Below, piece after piece: positions 23,643-35,133 of a DNA stretch of 64,000 nt (the first letter of the stretch is position 1; every line of letters starts with the position of its first letter). The notes below the pieces were generated by a model that ran no database searches, was not told the origin of the DNA, and saw only the letters and a program-made list of their open reading frames with translations. The stretch is from Camellia lanceoleosa. Taxonomy: Eukaryota > Streptophyta > Magnoliopsida > Ericales > Theaceae. The position numbers and the translations under genes were made by a program. The stretch covers positions 2,666,001 through 2,730,000 of the forward strand of contig CM045762.1 in NCBI GenBank assembly GCA_025200525.1. Direction: 5' to 3'.

Positions 23643-24527
23643 GTGTCCATGGATGTCACATTCTTTGAGTCCCAATCATATTTCTTATCCTCTCCGGTAT
23701 CACAGTCCTCTCTTCAAGGGGAGCCTTGGTGTGAAGTGATTCTTGTAATTCCTATAGTGGAATTAGTTCTTGCACCACCACCTCCTACTGGGACTACAAA
23801 ACCCAAGGATAGGGAAGGACAAGTTTATGTCAGGGACAAAGACAGGCAGAAAGTTAACTGGATACAAGAGACCACTTCTGCTCTTCCACTGCCATCTCCT
23901 GCTTCTGATGAAAGTCCAAGTAACTTTGAATCTCTTGAGTCCATTGATCTTGATGTTCCTATTGCCATGAGAAAGGGTGTGAGATCTTGTAGTCAACATC
24001 CTATCTCAAATCTTGTATCCTACTTTCATTTGCCGTCCTCATATAAAGCGTTTGTGTCAAATATTTCCTTTGTTAGCATTCCTAACTATTTTCAGGATGC
24101 TCTTGCTACCTCTGAGTGGAAACTTGCCATGATTGAGGAAATAAAAGCACTTAAGAAGAATGACACTTGGGAATTGACTGAGTTACCTAAAGGCAAAAGA
24201 CCTATGGGATGCAAATGGGTGTATACTGTGAAACACAAAGTGGATGGGTCTATTGAGCGTTACAAGGATAGACTTGTGGCAAAAGTGTTCACCCAGACAT
24301 ATGGCGTTGACTATCAGGAGACCTTTTCACCAGTGGCTAAGATGAATTCGGTCAAAGTACTTCTCTCTCTAGCAGCTAATCTAGACTGGCCACTTCATCA
24401 GTTTGATGTAAAGAATGCCTTTCCCCATGGTCATCTCGAAGAATAGGTATATATGGACATTCCTCTTTGTTTTGAGGATCATCAGACATAAGGCAAAGTC
24501 TGCAGGCTTTAAAAGTCATTAGGCTAT
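23643..24527 (+). pseudogene. Copia-1 reverse transcriptase, N-terminal part
   Basis: The open segment 23643-24446 encodes an integrase-to-RT linker and the RT start: [55 protein letters not shown] and [12 protein letters not shown], all hallmark Copia RT blocks. A stop follows HGHLEE. The frame runs on to a KSLGY-like point where copy F is inserted after GCTAT at 24523-24527. The rest of the RT resumes at 28441. Confidence 0.92.
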
Positions 24528-27500
24528 TGTAGACGTGCCCTCGTGGGCCCCAGGCTACAGTTCGGACTCGATTTGTGTCGGTTCTTAATCTGATCTCGCA
24601 ATGTGCAATGCAAGACTGATAAATCACCAAAGAGTCCAAATTCGGCAAATCGTTTTGGAAAACAGATTTTTAGAAAGAAGTGCCAAACATGGACTGCTTT
24701 GCCAGATGCAAAATCGCCACGTAAATATTTTATTTTGAGGGAATTTAGAAAACCCTGACTCGTTGCCTAAGTCCACGTGTCCGTCATCACCAAAGTTGCC
24801 TCGGCTCGGGAACTTGGGTACGATTGGGGAAGGTCAGCTATGAGCACCCCCTCTCGCCCGATCAAAGATCGGCCTCTACTAACCATGATATCTAGTTTTG
24901 AAAACATGTGCGTTCTTATTCCGGTTATTAGCCTAATCTTACTATGTGATGCGCACAACACAAATGTATAGACTAGATCGCCTAATTTGGAACAATGCAT
25001 CGCATATCCGTTTGTTTGGAAATCGGTTTGAAATTTGCTACTCGCAAGTAGGCTAAAACACGGATTTCAACGAGTTGTTCCAACTCAAGCAATCCAACCT
25101 TCACCCACAGGCATTCAGGCAGTAAATCAACTAAGCATTTAGCCTCATGGCAAGCATGTTGTCATGTTAACACTCACATACATGCAAGATGCTAAAGCAT
25201 GAAAACACTTACAGTGTACTCCGAGCCAAAATAAGAAACTAGTTAGCAATCATGCATGATCCTAGTTCATGTTAAAATAGCTAATGCATCGCATACAAAA
25301 TGCAACTAGAATAGGCTCGGCTAATCCTAGGATGGCATATGGAATGCAACAAGTAACACGTATTCAAGTTAGATTTGAAATACTATATAGTTAGCATGAT
25401 GCGCCGAGCCCGGTGCATACAATACAAATGAATGGATGCACGAATGCATAGCATAAGGATGCTAAATTAAGTATGCCCTTATACTAACCATCAAAGTAGG
25501 TAAGTAAAATGGAGAAAGAAGTGGGGGTTGGAAGACATGCACGCATGTACCCACACTTATTACAAATTCACCCTAACGGAGTAACCAAAAGAATAATACA
25601 ATTTAATTAACCTACAAGCTAATTAAATAATTTACAGGCCACCTAATTAATTAACAAATTAATTAAACTAAGGAAAGCAGTAAAAGGCCTCGGGAAGAGG
25701 GATGCACGCATGGTCGGATTGGCTTCGCCCGGAAATCCAATGCCATGCACAAGCTGCCTCTGTTTACCCTGCTCTGCTCCTCTGAAAATTGCACAAGTCC
25801 CAAGGAACACGCTATGAACACTGTGGAACACCACCGACCAAGGGGAATCATCACCGGCCATAGCAGGATGGTCACTGACCATTGGTTGAGCTCTCGGCCA
25901 TCAATATTTGGTCAATCGGTACTCTATGAAGTCGACCGGCCATATTTGTCTGCAGAAAACTGTTTTGACAGCAGCAGAGGGCAAAACATGGCATAGCAAT
26001 GCATTTCAATCAAATGTTGGCACCACCACACCCCTTATCATGTTCACGACTCAAATAATGATGGTCCTCGACCCTCGGACCACCAATCGCGCGTTTCGAT
26101 GCGTGATGGCCCAAGATGCCAAGTTGTGCATTTTGATTTCAAATGAAATGCAAACCAAATAAACACATAAGGCCCAACCTCTATCACTTGATCAAGAGGC
26201 AAGGCATGCATGCCAAATGCAACCTAAGCATGTTAACTAAGTATGCAACATGAGCATGCAAGCAAGCAATGTGTACTAGGCACTCAACTTAAGCAAACAA
26301 GCATGCAAGGTATGGAACAACTATGCTAATGACAAGCATACAAGATACAATTAAAACATGCAAGTATGCAAGACATATAACATGTTAAGCAACTTGACCA
26401 AGGAAATGCATGCCAAATGCAAAGTGTTTCAAGCATGCCCTAACATGCGATTGGCCAAATATGCAACAACACATAAGGCAAGCATGAGACCACATGCAAG
26501 GGAGGGACTTACACCTAGATGGACAGCTCTCTACTAGGTCCAAAACAGTGGCCAAATGCTAAGGAAATGAAGGCCAAAACACATACAAACATGCATGCAC
26601 CCATGGTCCAACACTTAGGCACCAAAGAGCAACTTTTAGAGGATAATCATGGACAAATGGCATACATAATAAGTTTTGAAATCATGTTATAAGAGGTGCC
26701 AAACCAAGTAAACAAGACAAGCTAAGCATGCAACGATGTCAAAACTTCGGGGGTAAACCAAGGGCTTAAACCTAAGCTATAAGAAGCAAGCCCCAAAGGG
26801 CCATGAGGACCTAAAACAGGTCCAATGCAAGTCTAAACAAGACCAAAGACGCACCTAGATGGCATCTAAATGGTCTAAACATGGAAGCATACACAAAGAC
26901 ACTTTCAAAGAGCATGAAACACAAACTCTTAAGGCATCAAAGGAGCATTAAATGCAAGCATACAAGCATGCTAAATGGATTGAAATGATGCTATAAGTGG
27001 TGCCAAACCACTGAAACAAGCCAAGCAATGCATGCTCAACACTCACACACCCGAGACTAGCAAGCCAAAATGCAAGGTGGCTATACAAAGCATGGCCAAA
27101 GCAATTAAAAACAGAGCTAAAGCATACTAAAACATGCATAAAAGCTTCACAAAGCTTGGCCAAAATCATGCTAGAACAAGGCTCAAAGCACAAAGCATGT
27201 TAAGGCAAATTCATGGCATTACAAGACAAGTATTCTAAGCATGCATGGTGTGTCTAAACCAATTAAAAATAGTGCTATATCATAACAAAATAAGCACAAA
27301 TAACACTTAAGACATGGCCAACATGAACTTAAAAATGATATCCACACATGAGGCTAAAATGGCACATATTGAAGGCAACAAGGAGAGGGGATGACACTCT
27401 CCTTCTTAGGACCTTAAGACACCATCCTCACCACTGAAATCCCTCAAGAATCCAGTGGTGAGGAGGCCCAAACAAAGTGGTCCCGGAGCTCACCAAAATA

Positions 27501-28440
27501 GCACAAAATTGGGGCCAAACAAGGCCTAAGAGGGGTCAAACAACCCCAAAGCTTAAAGAAATCTTAAACAATTATTTTAAGCAAGCAAAATTAGAACTTT
27601 TATATGTTATACACTAAGCTTAAAATAGCAAGCAAGGATGGCTAAAAGCCTATGCAAAAAATGGGTAAAAAGGGTGAAATTCTTACCCTTGTAGATCCCT
27701 TTCAAGAACAGCACTCTAGCTGCTTCTCCAAGCTTGAATCCACTCAAGAACTTCAAGAACAATCTAATGGCTCCTCAGCAACCAAGGTAAGGTGTAGAAC
27801 TAGGTGTTTGTGCACAAAAGTAAGGACAAACACACACTTATACACAAAGAGATGGAGATATAGAGATAGAATAGATACACTATGGCTAACCCTAATCCAG
27901 ACCTCTGGAACTCAACCCTCTAACCCTTGAGGAGGGAGGAGAAGGCCTCCCTTTATAGAGGATCACTCTTGCAAAGCTTACAAAAACAAGCTAAGCAAGA
28001 GTGAAATCCCTCCATACACGTGTATGGAAGGGGGCAAAAATGGTGCAGGCTATCACGGTGGCACAAAATATCTGCCAAAAGCAGATGCACAGTGATCGGC
28101 CAGCCAAAAATGACAAATTGGCCAAACACATGGTCGACCGACCATAAAGAGTGCCGGCCGGACAAACATCTGGCCGATGGCAACAAAATAATGGCCGGTG
28201 GCCTCAAGCCATGGCCGGTGAGGTGTGGGGATGGCCAATAAGCCATTCCCTGCCCTCCAAAGCAAAAACACAAGTGTTTGGTGCAAAACCAAATACAAAA
28301 CAGTCGAGTCGAGAGATCCTGAGGCAAGGCGCGTGGCCGAGACCTCCGGGAATTCAAGACGAACACAAACATGGATGATCACTGAGTATTCAAACGGTGA
28401 CGTCCAAGTCTTGAGGACGGTCAAAAATGGGGTGTCTACA
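24528..28440 (-). mobile_element. Long-LTR family copy F, complete, inside Copia-1, duplication GCTAT
   Basis: Ends TGTAGACGTGCCC (left) and GTCAAAAATGGGGTGTCTACA (right), with GCTAT on both sides (24523-24527 and 28441-28445). It is 3913 bp. Reading the reverse strand: terminal motif, GGCCGG/GGTCGG cluster (28080-28240), G-box palindrome (28011-28028), hairpin, TATA (27953), repeats of about 301 bp (for example 26678 and 26979), a second cluster (25840-25940), a CTAATTAA tract (25580-25670) and the conserved terminal block. No coding region; it has the form of a solo LTR. It is younger than Copia-1, which it interrupts. Confidence 0.9.
27953..28028 (-). promoter_or_regulatory. LTR promoter of copy F: G-box palindrome, hairpin, TATA
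   Basis: On the minus strand the palindrome TCCATACACGTGTATGGA (CACGTG at 28017-28022) is followed by a stem CACTCTTGC/GCAAGAGTG (27964-27972 with 27995-28003), then CTCTATAAAGGGAGG (TATA at about 27953-27958). The order and spacing match copies B and H. Confidence 0.6.
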
Positions 28441-29471
28441 GCTATGCTTAAATATGGCTTTAAACAGAGTTAGGCAGATCACACTTTGTTTGTGAAACAT
28501 TCCTTACGTGGTAAGACTACAATACTCATTGTTTATGTAGATGACATAATTCTTACCGGCAATGATAGTGAGGAAATACCTCTATTGAAGAAATATTTAA
28601 CTAGTGAGTTTGAAATCAAAGATATGGGGAGCTTGAAATATTTTCTGGGAAATGAAGTTGCTCGCTCCAAGGATGAGATATTTATTTCATAGAGGAAGTA
28701 TATGCTTGACCTGTTGAAGGAAACTGTGATGCTTGGCTGCAAGGCTTGTGACACTCTACTGGAACCCAATCAGAAATTGGGGGATGATGAAGGAGGAGCA
28801 GCTGTTGGTAGGGGGAGATATCAGCAATTAGTGGGTAAGCTCATTTACCTATTTCACTCACATCCTAATATTACTGTTGCTGTCAGTGTGGTTAGCCAGT
28901 TTATGCATACTCCTCATTAGATTCACTTCGAGGCTGTCATGAAAATTTTGAGGTACTTGAAGTCTGCTCTTGGTAAGGGTTTTTATTTTTTGAAGTATGA
29001 TCATTTTCGTGTGAAAGCCTATACAGATATTGACTGGGCTAGATCAGTAACTGATAGGAGATCGACTTCAGGATATTGTACTTTTGCTGGAGGCAACTTA
29101 GTTACTTGGAGGAGTAAGAAACAGAATGTGATTGCCAAGTCAAGTACAGAAACTGAGTTTAGAGCTATGGCACAAAGAGTGTATGAGCTGTTATGGATCA
29201 AGTTATTGTTGAGTGATCTAGGTATTGATCAGATGGACTCTATGAGGTTATATTGTGATAATAAGGCCGCTATCAACATTGCTCACAATCCGGTTCAAGA
29301 AAACAGGACAAAACATATTGAGATTGATCGCCATTTCATTAAGGAGAAACTCACTAGTGGCACAATCTATACTCCCTTTGTGCAGTCTGGTGAACAACTT
29401 GCTGACATTCTTACCAAGGGAGTTGGAAGTAAGCCCTTTCATGGCATCTTAGGCAAGTTGGTTATGAGAGA
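28441..29471 (+). pseudogene. Copia-1 reverse transcriptase C-terminus and RNase H
   Basis: Resumes after copy F with HTLFVKHSLRGKTTILIVY then VDDIILTGND (the RT catalytic YVDD box, about 28540), IKDMGSLKYFLGNEVA, and the RNase H region YTDIDWARSVTDRRSTSGYC (about 29020-29080), WRSKKQNVIAKSSTETEFRA, CDNKAAINIAHNPVQ and KHIEIDRHFIKEKL. Stops occur at 28690 and 28918. The last credible residues are about GILGKLVMRD at 29443-29469, then a hAT-type end begins. Several long stretches are still open, so decay is moderate. Confidence 0.93.
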
Positions 29472-30121
29472 TAGGGGTGGGCAGCGGGTTATCCGGCCCG
29501 CACAACCCGTTCGAACCGATCCGAACCGCACGCTTATGGGCGGTTTCGCAAATACATTAGGGTAGGGTACCCACACCCGACACAACCCGCCCGCATTATA
29601 TATATGTATATTTTTTTTTATAGAAAAAACTGAGCCGTTCATCTAGATTTTTTTCGCCCAAACAAATCTGGACCGTTTAAACAAAACCTAACCTAATCTC
29701 TCAAAACAAATCTCTCATTTCATTTCATTTCACTTCACTCTCTCTCACCGCCGTTGTTCTTCTCTTCCATCTCTGTCTCTGCGAGAAGCGACCACCGATC
29801 GGCGATCACACTCATCATCTCAGGCATCTATCTCTCTCAGCAAAGCAACCACTGATCACTCTTATCATCTTAGGTAAGCATCTCTTAAAACATCTTCTCA
29901 CAGTTCTCTTCTCATCTCACTCTCTCACTCTTGTTTTTCCATCTCTCTCTCTCTCAGCGAAGCGACCGATTCCATCTCTCTCTCTCAGCAAAGCATCGAT
30001 CGACCTTCGGCAACTCTCAGGTAAGTCTCTGTCTCCGTCTCTGTCTTTCTCTCTCTCTCGTGGCTGAAAGGATTCCATCGATCGTGTTGATATATATATA
30101 TTTTTTTGATAAATAACGATG

Positions 30122-30292
30122 TGTTGATATTGACTGGAGTGCATGTTGATAAATAATGATCTGTGTTTATATTTTTTGATCATCGATCTGTGTTGATAAA
30201 TAATGATACGTGTTGATATTGACTGAGTGCATGTTGATAAATAATGATCTGCGTTTAGATTTTTTGTCATCGATATGTGTTGATAAATAATC
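30122..30292. repeat. 89-bp tandem repeats split by the inner hAT
   Basis: TGTTGATATTGACTG recurs at 30122 and 30211 (period 89), each unit holding GTTGATAAATAATGATCTG. A further unit appears right of the inner element at 32720-32820, so the inner hAT inserted within this small array. Confidence 0.75.
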
Positions 30293-30569
30293 ATTTGTGT
30301 TAGAACGTGCGGCGATTACGCCGACCCACCACCCGACCCGATCCGGCGTCCAGCGGATGGATCGTGACCGTGGCGGGACGGATCACGGGCCTAATTTTTG
30401 ACTTTTTTCGAATTCGAATCGAGTGACGGATCATCCACCATTTTAATCAACACACCCGACCCGACCACCGTTGCTTATTTATTTATTTATTTTTTGGCTG
30501 ATATATGCGTTTTCCCCCCTTTTCCTTTCTGTGCATCCGCCTCTTCTCATTTAGCCCTAATTTTCGAGA

Positions 30570-30880
30570 CATTCTCATTCTCTCTCTCTCTCTCTCTCTC
30601 TCTACCCCACCCATCGTCGGACGATCTACACCACACGGCGTCGGCGACCGATCTACACGTCGTCGGCGATCGATACACTACTGTACTGACTGAGAGGTGT
30701 CTCTCTCTCTCTCTCTCTGCTTTCCTCTTCTTCTCTTCTTCTGATATGTTTTTTTTTTGTTTTGTTTTTTTTTTTCCAGTTCTAAAACGAAATAGATGGT
30801 TAGATAGATTGATCGATCTACAGTCTACTACACTGACTGTAACTGAGGTATCTCTCTCTCTCTCTCTCTCTCTCTTCTTC
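30570..30880 (+). repeat. (CT)n microsatellites
   Basis: Pure CT runs lie at about 30577-30603, 30698-30718 and 30850-30874, within pyrimidine-rich sequence. They create the spurious serine/leucine-rich frame 30398-30901. Confidence 0.85.
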
Positions 30881-31254
30881 TTCTCTTCTTCTGAATCTTA
30901 ACTGGTTTTTTTTTTGGTTCTAGTTCTAAACTTCTAATCTTTTAGATTCTAATCTATTATTATTATTTTGTTTTGTTCCAGTTCTGAAACTAGAGACGTG
31001 GTTAGATTGATTGTTGCAGTGTTAACTGTTAAAGGGTTCTACACACAGAGAAAGGAATACAGAGAGAACCACAGAGAGGTTTGGTTTTTTTTTTTTGAAA
31101 AATCTGTTTTGTTAATCAGCCTTTTATTTTATTCTTACTTTTATTATCTCTTAAAATACTAACATAAATATAACAAAGTTTCTGTTAATCAACCTATACT
31201 AGGATTGATTGTTGTTGATGTTTGTGAAATTTGTTTTTCGACAACATTTATAGG

Positions 31255-31278
31255 CTAAAGTTTTTGGAAAATGATAAC
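31255..31278 (-). pseudogene. Second captured exon piece, with stop codon
   Basis: After a 197-bp putative intron from 31475, an acceptor TATTTCAG precedes the short frame VIIFQKL and a TAG stop at 31255-31257. Ferredoxin-like relatives continue with a V-V-V-Q-R-L type strand here, so the fit supports a captured two-exon fragment that ends early. Confidence is limited by the short length. Confidence 0.35.
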
Positions 31279-31475
31279 CTGAAATATATACAACAATAGA
31301 GATCCATTATGACAGAAACAAATGCTGAATTTGCAATAATCAGATACAGAACTTATTTTTTTCTTCTTCTGAGAACTTGATTTGAAAGAAATAATAAGCA
31401 TCCCAAAACAATTCAATGTGCTTAATGAGAGAAATGGAAGAATGTAACTAAATAAGAGACTCCATAATAACATAC

Positions 31476-31538
31476 CTTGCCGGAATTTTCTTTATTTCCA
31501 ACCATTGTTTGGCAAGCCAGCCTCCATGATTCTGGTTT
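31476..31538 (-). pseudogene. Captured exon fragment, 2Fe-2S ferredoxin-like
   Basis: On the minus strand a 63-nt open block is bounded by a TGTACAG acceptor and a GTATG donor. It translates to KPESWRLACQT followed by MVGNKENSGK. This resembles the segment around the last iron-sulfur cysteine of plant 2Fe-2S ferredoxin-domain proteins, including NDH-associated ferredoxin-like subunits; that is recalled family knowledge, not a search. The next block at 31255-31278 continues it plausibly. It lies within the inner hAT and is probably a transduplicated gene fragment. Confidence 0.5.
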
Positions 31539-32822
31539 CTGTACAGTTCAACCAAAATTTGATAAAAAGGTAGTCAAATTTGGGCTGAAGGCACTTCATA
31601 CAGCGATATGTATGCTTAAAATGTATGTTTTTATTTGACTAATATGGTTGTAAGGGGTTTTAGTGCACCCTAATACTGAGTGCACGTTCTCTTAGTTTTA
31701 GATTGAACTATGTAAATCTAATATTTTTGTGTTACTTTTTTATGTTTCACTAAACTTTGACTGGGGATCCACAAATACTAACAATATATTTACTGACAAA
31801 GCATCAACAATTTGGAATTTAGAAGTGAGAGATGCCAAAGTAACCATACTACCATCTTTCATCAATATTTCTTAGCACTTAGTCTTCAGAGAGTTAACAC
31901 ATGATAAACTTCTCAAAGGGGTAGTATGAATGAAGTGATTATCAAGAGAGAATGTTGTATTAGAAGCATTATAAAATTAGAGAATAAGAAGAAGGATAAA
32001 CACATAACATTATAAAATTCCGTCTATAATCTGCACTGGAAGATGAAGCATGATAAACACATAAAATTAGACAACATAAGAAATTGAATGTCAATGAACA
32101 AAAGCCACAATGCAACAATGAGTGTAATATAGTATTGAAAATATAGTATTTGTTGGATGACTGTAACTTATTTTTTTTGGATGCACAATGTTTGTTGGAT
32201 GACTGTAACTTTTTTATTTTTGAAACTCTTGGATGACTGTTACTTGGATGGATGCACAATGTTTTCCTTATATTTTATGTGTAAGATGATTTATGCATAT
32301 TGGATGCACAATGTTTTGGGCGATATTGAATTATGGCCTTGGAACCAATATTGAATTTTGAATTATGCCCAGGTTGCATTGCCCATTGTAATGAATAAAT
32401 AGATGTTGAATTATGCACAATGTTTTTCATGTTTCGTAGATGTGAATGAATAAATGATTTTAAACAAATGATGTGAATGTTTTCCATGAATAAATGATTT
32501 TGAATTATGTCCAGGTTGCATTGCCCATTATAATGAATAAATAGATGTTGAATTATGCACAATTTTTTTTTTTTTTTTTTGTATGTTGAAAATTTGTAAA
32601 ATTTCAAACTGCCAAACCGATTCGCATCTATCCGCCAATCCGCATCCGCCGGATTGGCCGACGGATGGTGGATTGGAGGTTTCGTGGCCGCAACCGATCT
32701 GCGCCCACCCCTAATCTGTGTTGATATTCAGCCTGGGTCTGTGTTGATAAATAATGATCTGTGTTTATATTTTTTTGATAAATCTGATCTGTGTTGATAA
32801 ATAATGATCTGGGTGGGTCTAC

Positions 32823-33958
32823 CAGATTTAAAAAAATGAAGTTAAAGATATTAAATTATTTTTTTGGAAAAATTATTATAAAAAAATTAGGATTTAACCT
32901 TGTTAACAAATCAAACTTTAACTTTTTTATTATTTCAATTTAAACCTTTAACTTTAAAATGGTATTAATTTTAACCATCCATTTGTATTCGTTGATAGTA
33001 GAGAAGTGACAATTTAAATAAATATCTATTATTTTTGTAAGTTAACAAAATAATAGATATTTGTAAAAGTAATTACATTTTATTTGGTTACTCAATCCAA
33101 AAAAAAAAAAGTCTAAGTAATTTCATAAATCTTTCATTTTATTTTCTCTTGATAAATTTAGCATCCAAAAATATTGCAAAGTCACCATCCAATAGAAATC
33201 AAAATCACTTGTTCTATTTTATGTCCCCTTGTCAAAATTGTTATATCAATAAAAGTAATATTACAAACCAATCACATTTAAATGAGAAGAGACGTGTGAT
33301 TTGGATTCACATATCATCATTAATTGGCATAATGGTATGAGAGAATTATCTCCTCTTGATAATTCTAACTGGTGGGTGTTTTTGGTCCTTTATGGCTTTG
33401 TCATGGGGTTCGTTTCAATTATCTCAATCATTTAACTTGTAAAATATTTGAGCAAATCAATAATAAAAAAATTAAAAAGAAGAATTAATTATCAACTCAG
33501 TCCTGTTAAGTAGAGTTCAATATCATTAAGTTCTATTGACATTTTGGATATATCAACAAGTCATGTCCTTATTAAATTATTATTTATCAAGTTCTTTCAA
33601 CTTCACTTCTTTCTTTTCTCTATTTCTCTGTCTTTCTTCACTATTTTTTCAAAAGTATCCATCACATTGAGACTAGATTCTCAAATGAATATACAATTTG
33701 GAGTTTGTACTATTTGTCAAACCTGAATACAAAACTGTAAGTTCTCTTAATCATTTATTTGTCTCTCTCTCTCTCACACACACTCTAATCCAAAGAATCC
33801 TAATTTTATAGATATATTTTGCCCTATTATATATAGTTCAATTTGGTGATTTGTACGTATGTGTTAATTACCATATTGGCTCAAAAAATTTGGGAAAAAT
33901 TATATTGATGGGTATGTATATTAGTCAAAATAATTGGTTGTTTATTACCTAGTTCAGT
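32823..33958. other. AT-rich intergenic stretch, no gene seen
   Basis: Very AT-rich sequence with A/T homopolymers and a CT/CA microsatellite at about 33762-33784. There is no recognisable protein. It lies between the hAT remnants and the possible leader of the UTP23 gene. Confidence 0.6.
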
Positions 33959-34252
33959 TTGGTGATCGCACAGTTAACTGCGAGTTTTAGAGAGAGAGAG
34001 AGTGGAGTCGTGAAGCTCCGTCAGCTAAGTGGATTTCACTCCCACTCCATTGTAACCTCCTTATTCAGTCTCTCTTTGTTGTTGACAGAAGCTCCCAATC
34101 TATTCGTTGAAGCCAAGTCTCGACTTTCCTCTGCTTCTCTCTTTCTTTCTTTGTTTTCTTCTACTGTAACTTTCTCCTTCTGTCTTACTTTTTTCTGTGT
34201 AAAGAAGTTTGCTATAGCCCTGCCATTGCTCTTTAACCCTCATATTTTGAGG
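33959..34252 (+). other. Possible 5' UTR exon of the UTP23 gene
   Basis: A GC-richer, pyrimidine-rich block (GAGAGAGAGA, then CTCTTTCTTTCT-type sequence) ends in TTGAG followed by GTCAGT, a good splice-donor sequence. The UTP23 start codon at 39286 directly follows a splice acceptor (TTTTGATAG), so an upstream non-coding exon is expected. Whether it is this block or a closer one near 39130-39200 (ending CTCAAG/GTTGAT) cannot be decided without transcripts. Confidence 0.3.
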
Positions 34253-34786
34253 TCAGTCCATCCCTTCCTCCTTCCCTCCCTCTCGTCGTATTCACTGTTA
34301 ACCCTACATATATTAAACATGAAATACACACACACTTATATATATATATATACAATTTATTGTGAGTAACCTACATAATTGAATGTATAAAAATATGATT
34401 TTTTTTTTTTTGTTTTTCTTTTTTAAAATTGTTTCCAGTGAACTATTGAATTTTTATTCTTATGTTCTAGACCACAGTACCTTGCAACATTTGTTTAGGG
34501 AAAAAATGTGTTCTTATACTTATGCTATTGTGATGTATTGATTGAATAAAAAAAAAATTAATATGATTTACAACTTTATTTAATCACGGTAGTCTTTGAA
34601 GATGGAGTGCAATACAATTTTTATATGATTTTTTTTCAAATTTAGTTTGTGTTATGTCGTATATTTTTATTTTAAGTAAAAAGAAAAATATGTTGAAATG
34701 AGGGGAAGTATAAATTACAAAAGCTCAATAGAAAGAGAATGAGAGCACTGTTAGACTTCAAAAGGTAGATGTTGAGGTGAAACTTA

Positions 34787-34969
34787 GGGGTTGTTTGGGG
34801 TGTCCTAAATAAGTGTACTTTTTGACTTTTTATGAAATATGGGTTAGATATGGGTTGAGTTTGAAGTGATGTGATAGAGAGGTGATGTGACTTAAATAAG
34901 ATGATGTGACTTAAATAGGATAGTGACTTGTTGACTTTTTGGATTTTTTTGATGATGCCAAACTTGGCC
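34787..34969. mobile_element. Tourist-like MITE (183 bp), TTA duplication
   Basis: Starts GGGGTTGTTTGGGGTG; its end reverse-complements to GGCCAAGTTTGGCATC. TTA flanks both sides (34784-34786 and 34970-34972), the target-site type of PIF/Harbinger-derived Tourist elements. It is AT-rich, non-coding and lies upstream of UTP23. Confidence 0.6.
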
Positions 34970-35133
34970 TTAATGTTTATGATTCTAAAGGTGCCCAAGA
35001 TGCCAACAAAATACAATATGTAAATTGACTAAAATTTGAAGATGATGGTGTTGGTGATGTCATTATTGTCTTTGGTGATAATAACAACTACAATGCAAAG
35101 TTTTTTATTTTATTTTTTATATTCATCTTTCTC

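Larger units (their letters stand above)
20553..29471 (+). mobile_element. Copia-1: decayed Ty1/Copia retrotransposon split by copy F
   Basis: Order: 5' LTR, primer-binding site, gag with zinc knuckle, protease, GAG-pre-integrase, integrase, reverse transcriptase, RNase H. This is the canonical Copia order. Without copy F (3913 bp) the element is about 5.0 kb, a normal Copia size. Many in-frame stops and frameshifts show it is dead. The 3' LTR is missing: the coding remnant stops at the hAT-type end starting at 29472. Confidence 0.92.
30301..32713. mobile_element. Inner hAT-like element with 8-bp target duplication
   Basis: Starts TAGAACGTGCGGCG and ends GCGCCCACCCCTA, whose reverse complement is TAGGGGTGGGCGC. 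The ends are flanked by ATTTGTGT (30293-30300) and ATCTGTGT (32714-32721), an 8-bp duplication with one mismatch, diagnostic of hAT insertion. Length 2413 bp. Subterminal GGCGGAT/CCGACCC-type repeats occur at both ends. There is no transposase. It carries CT microsatellites and two minus-strand exon-like pieces resembling a ferredoxin-domain gene. Confidence 0.7.
29472..32822. mobile_element. Outer hAT-like non-autonomous element (right end not found)
   Basis: Begins TAGGGGTGGGCAGCGGG inside the end of Copia-1 and has subterminal CCGCACAACCCG and CCGAACCGATCC repeats, the usual look of plant hAT ends. Repeats of about 89 bp (30122-30292) continue after the inner element (32714-32822). No transposase frame is seen, and no matching right end is visible after 32822. 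The pyrimidine-rich segment 29690-30060 resembles a 5' leader. Confidence 0.5.

Noticed and set aside
30398..30901. 167-residue Ser/Leu/Phe-rich frame
   Set aside because: Produced by CT microsatellites and T runs inside the hAT element.
33959..34369. 136-residue frame near the possible 5' UTR
   Set aside because: Low-complexity leader-like sequence with no family motif; a UTR exon with a donor is the better reading.
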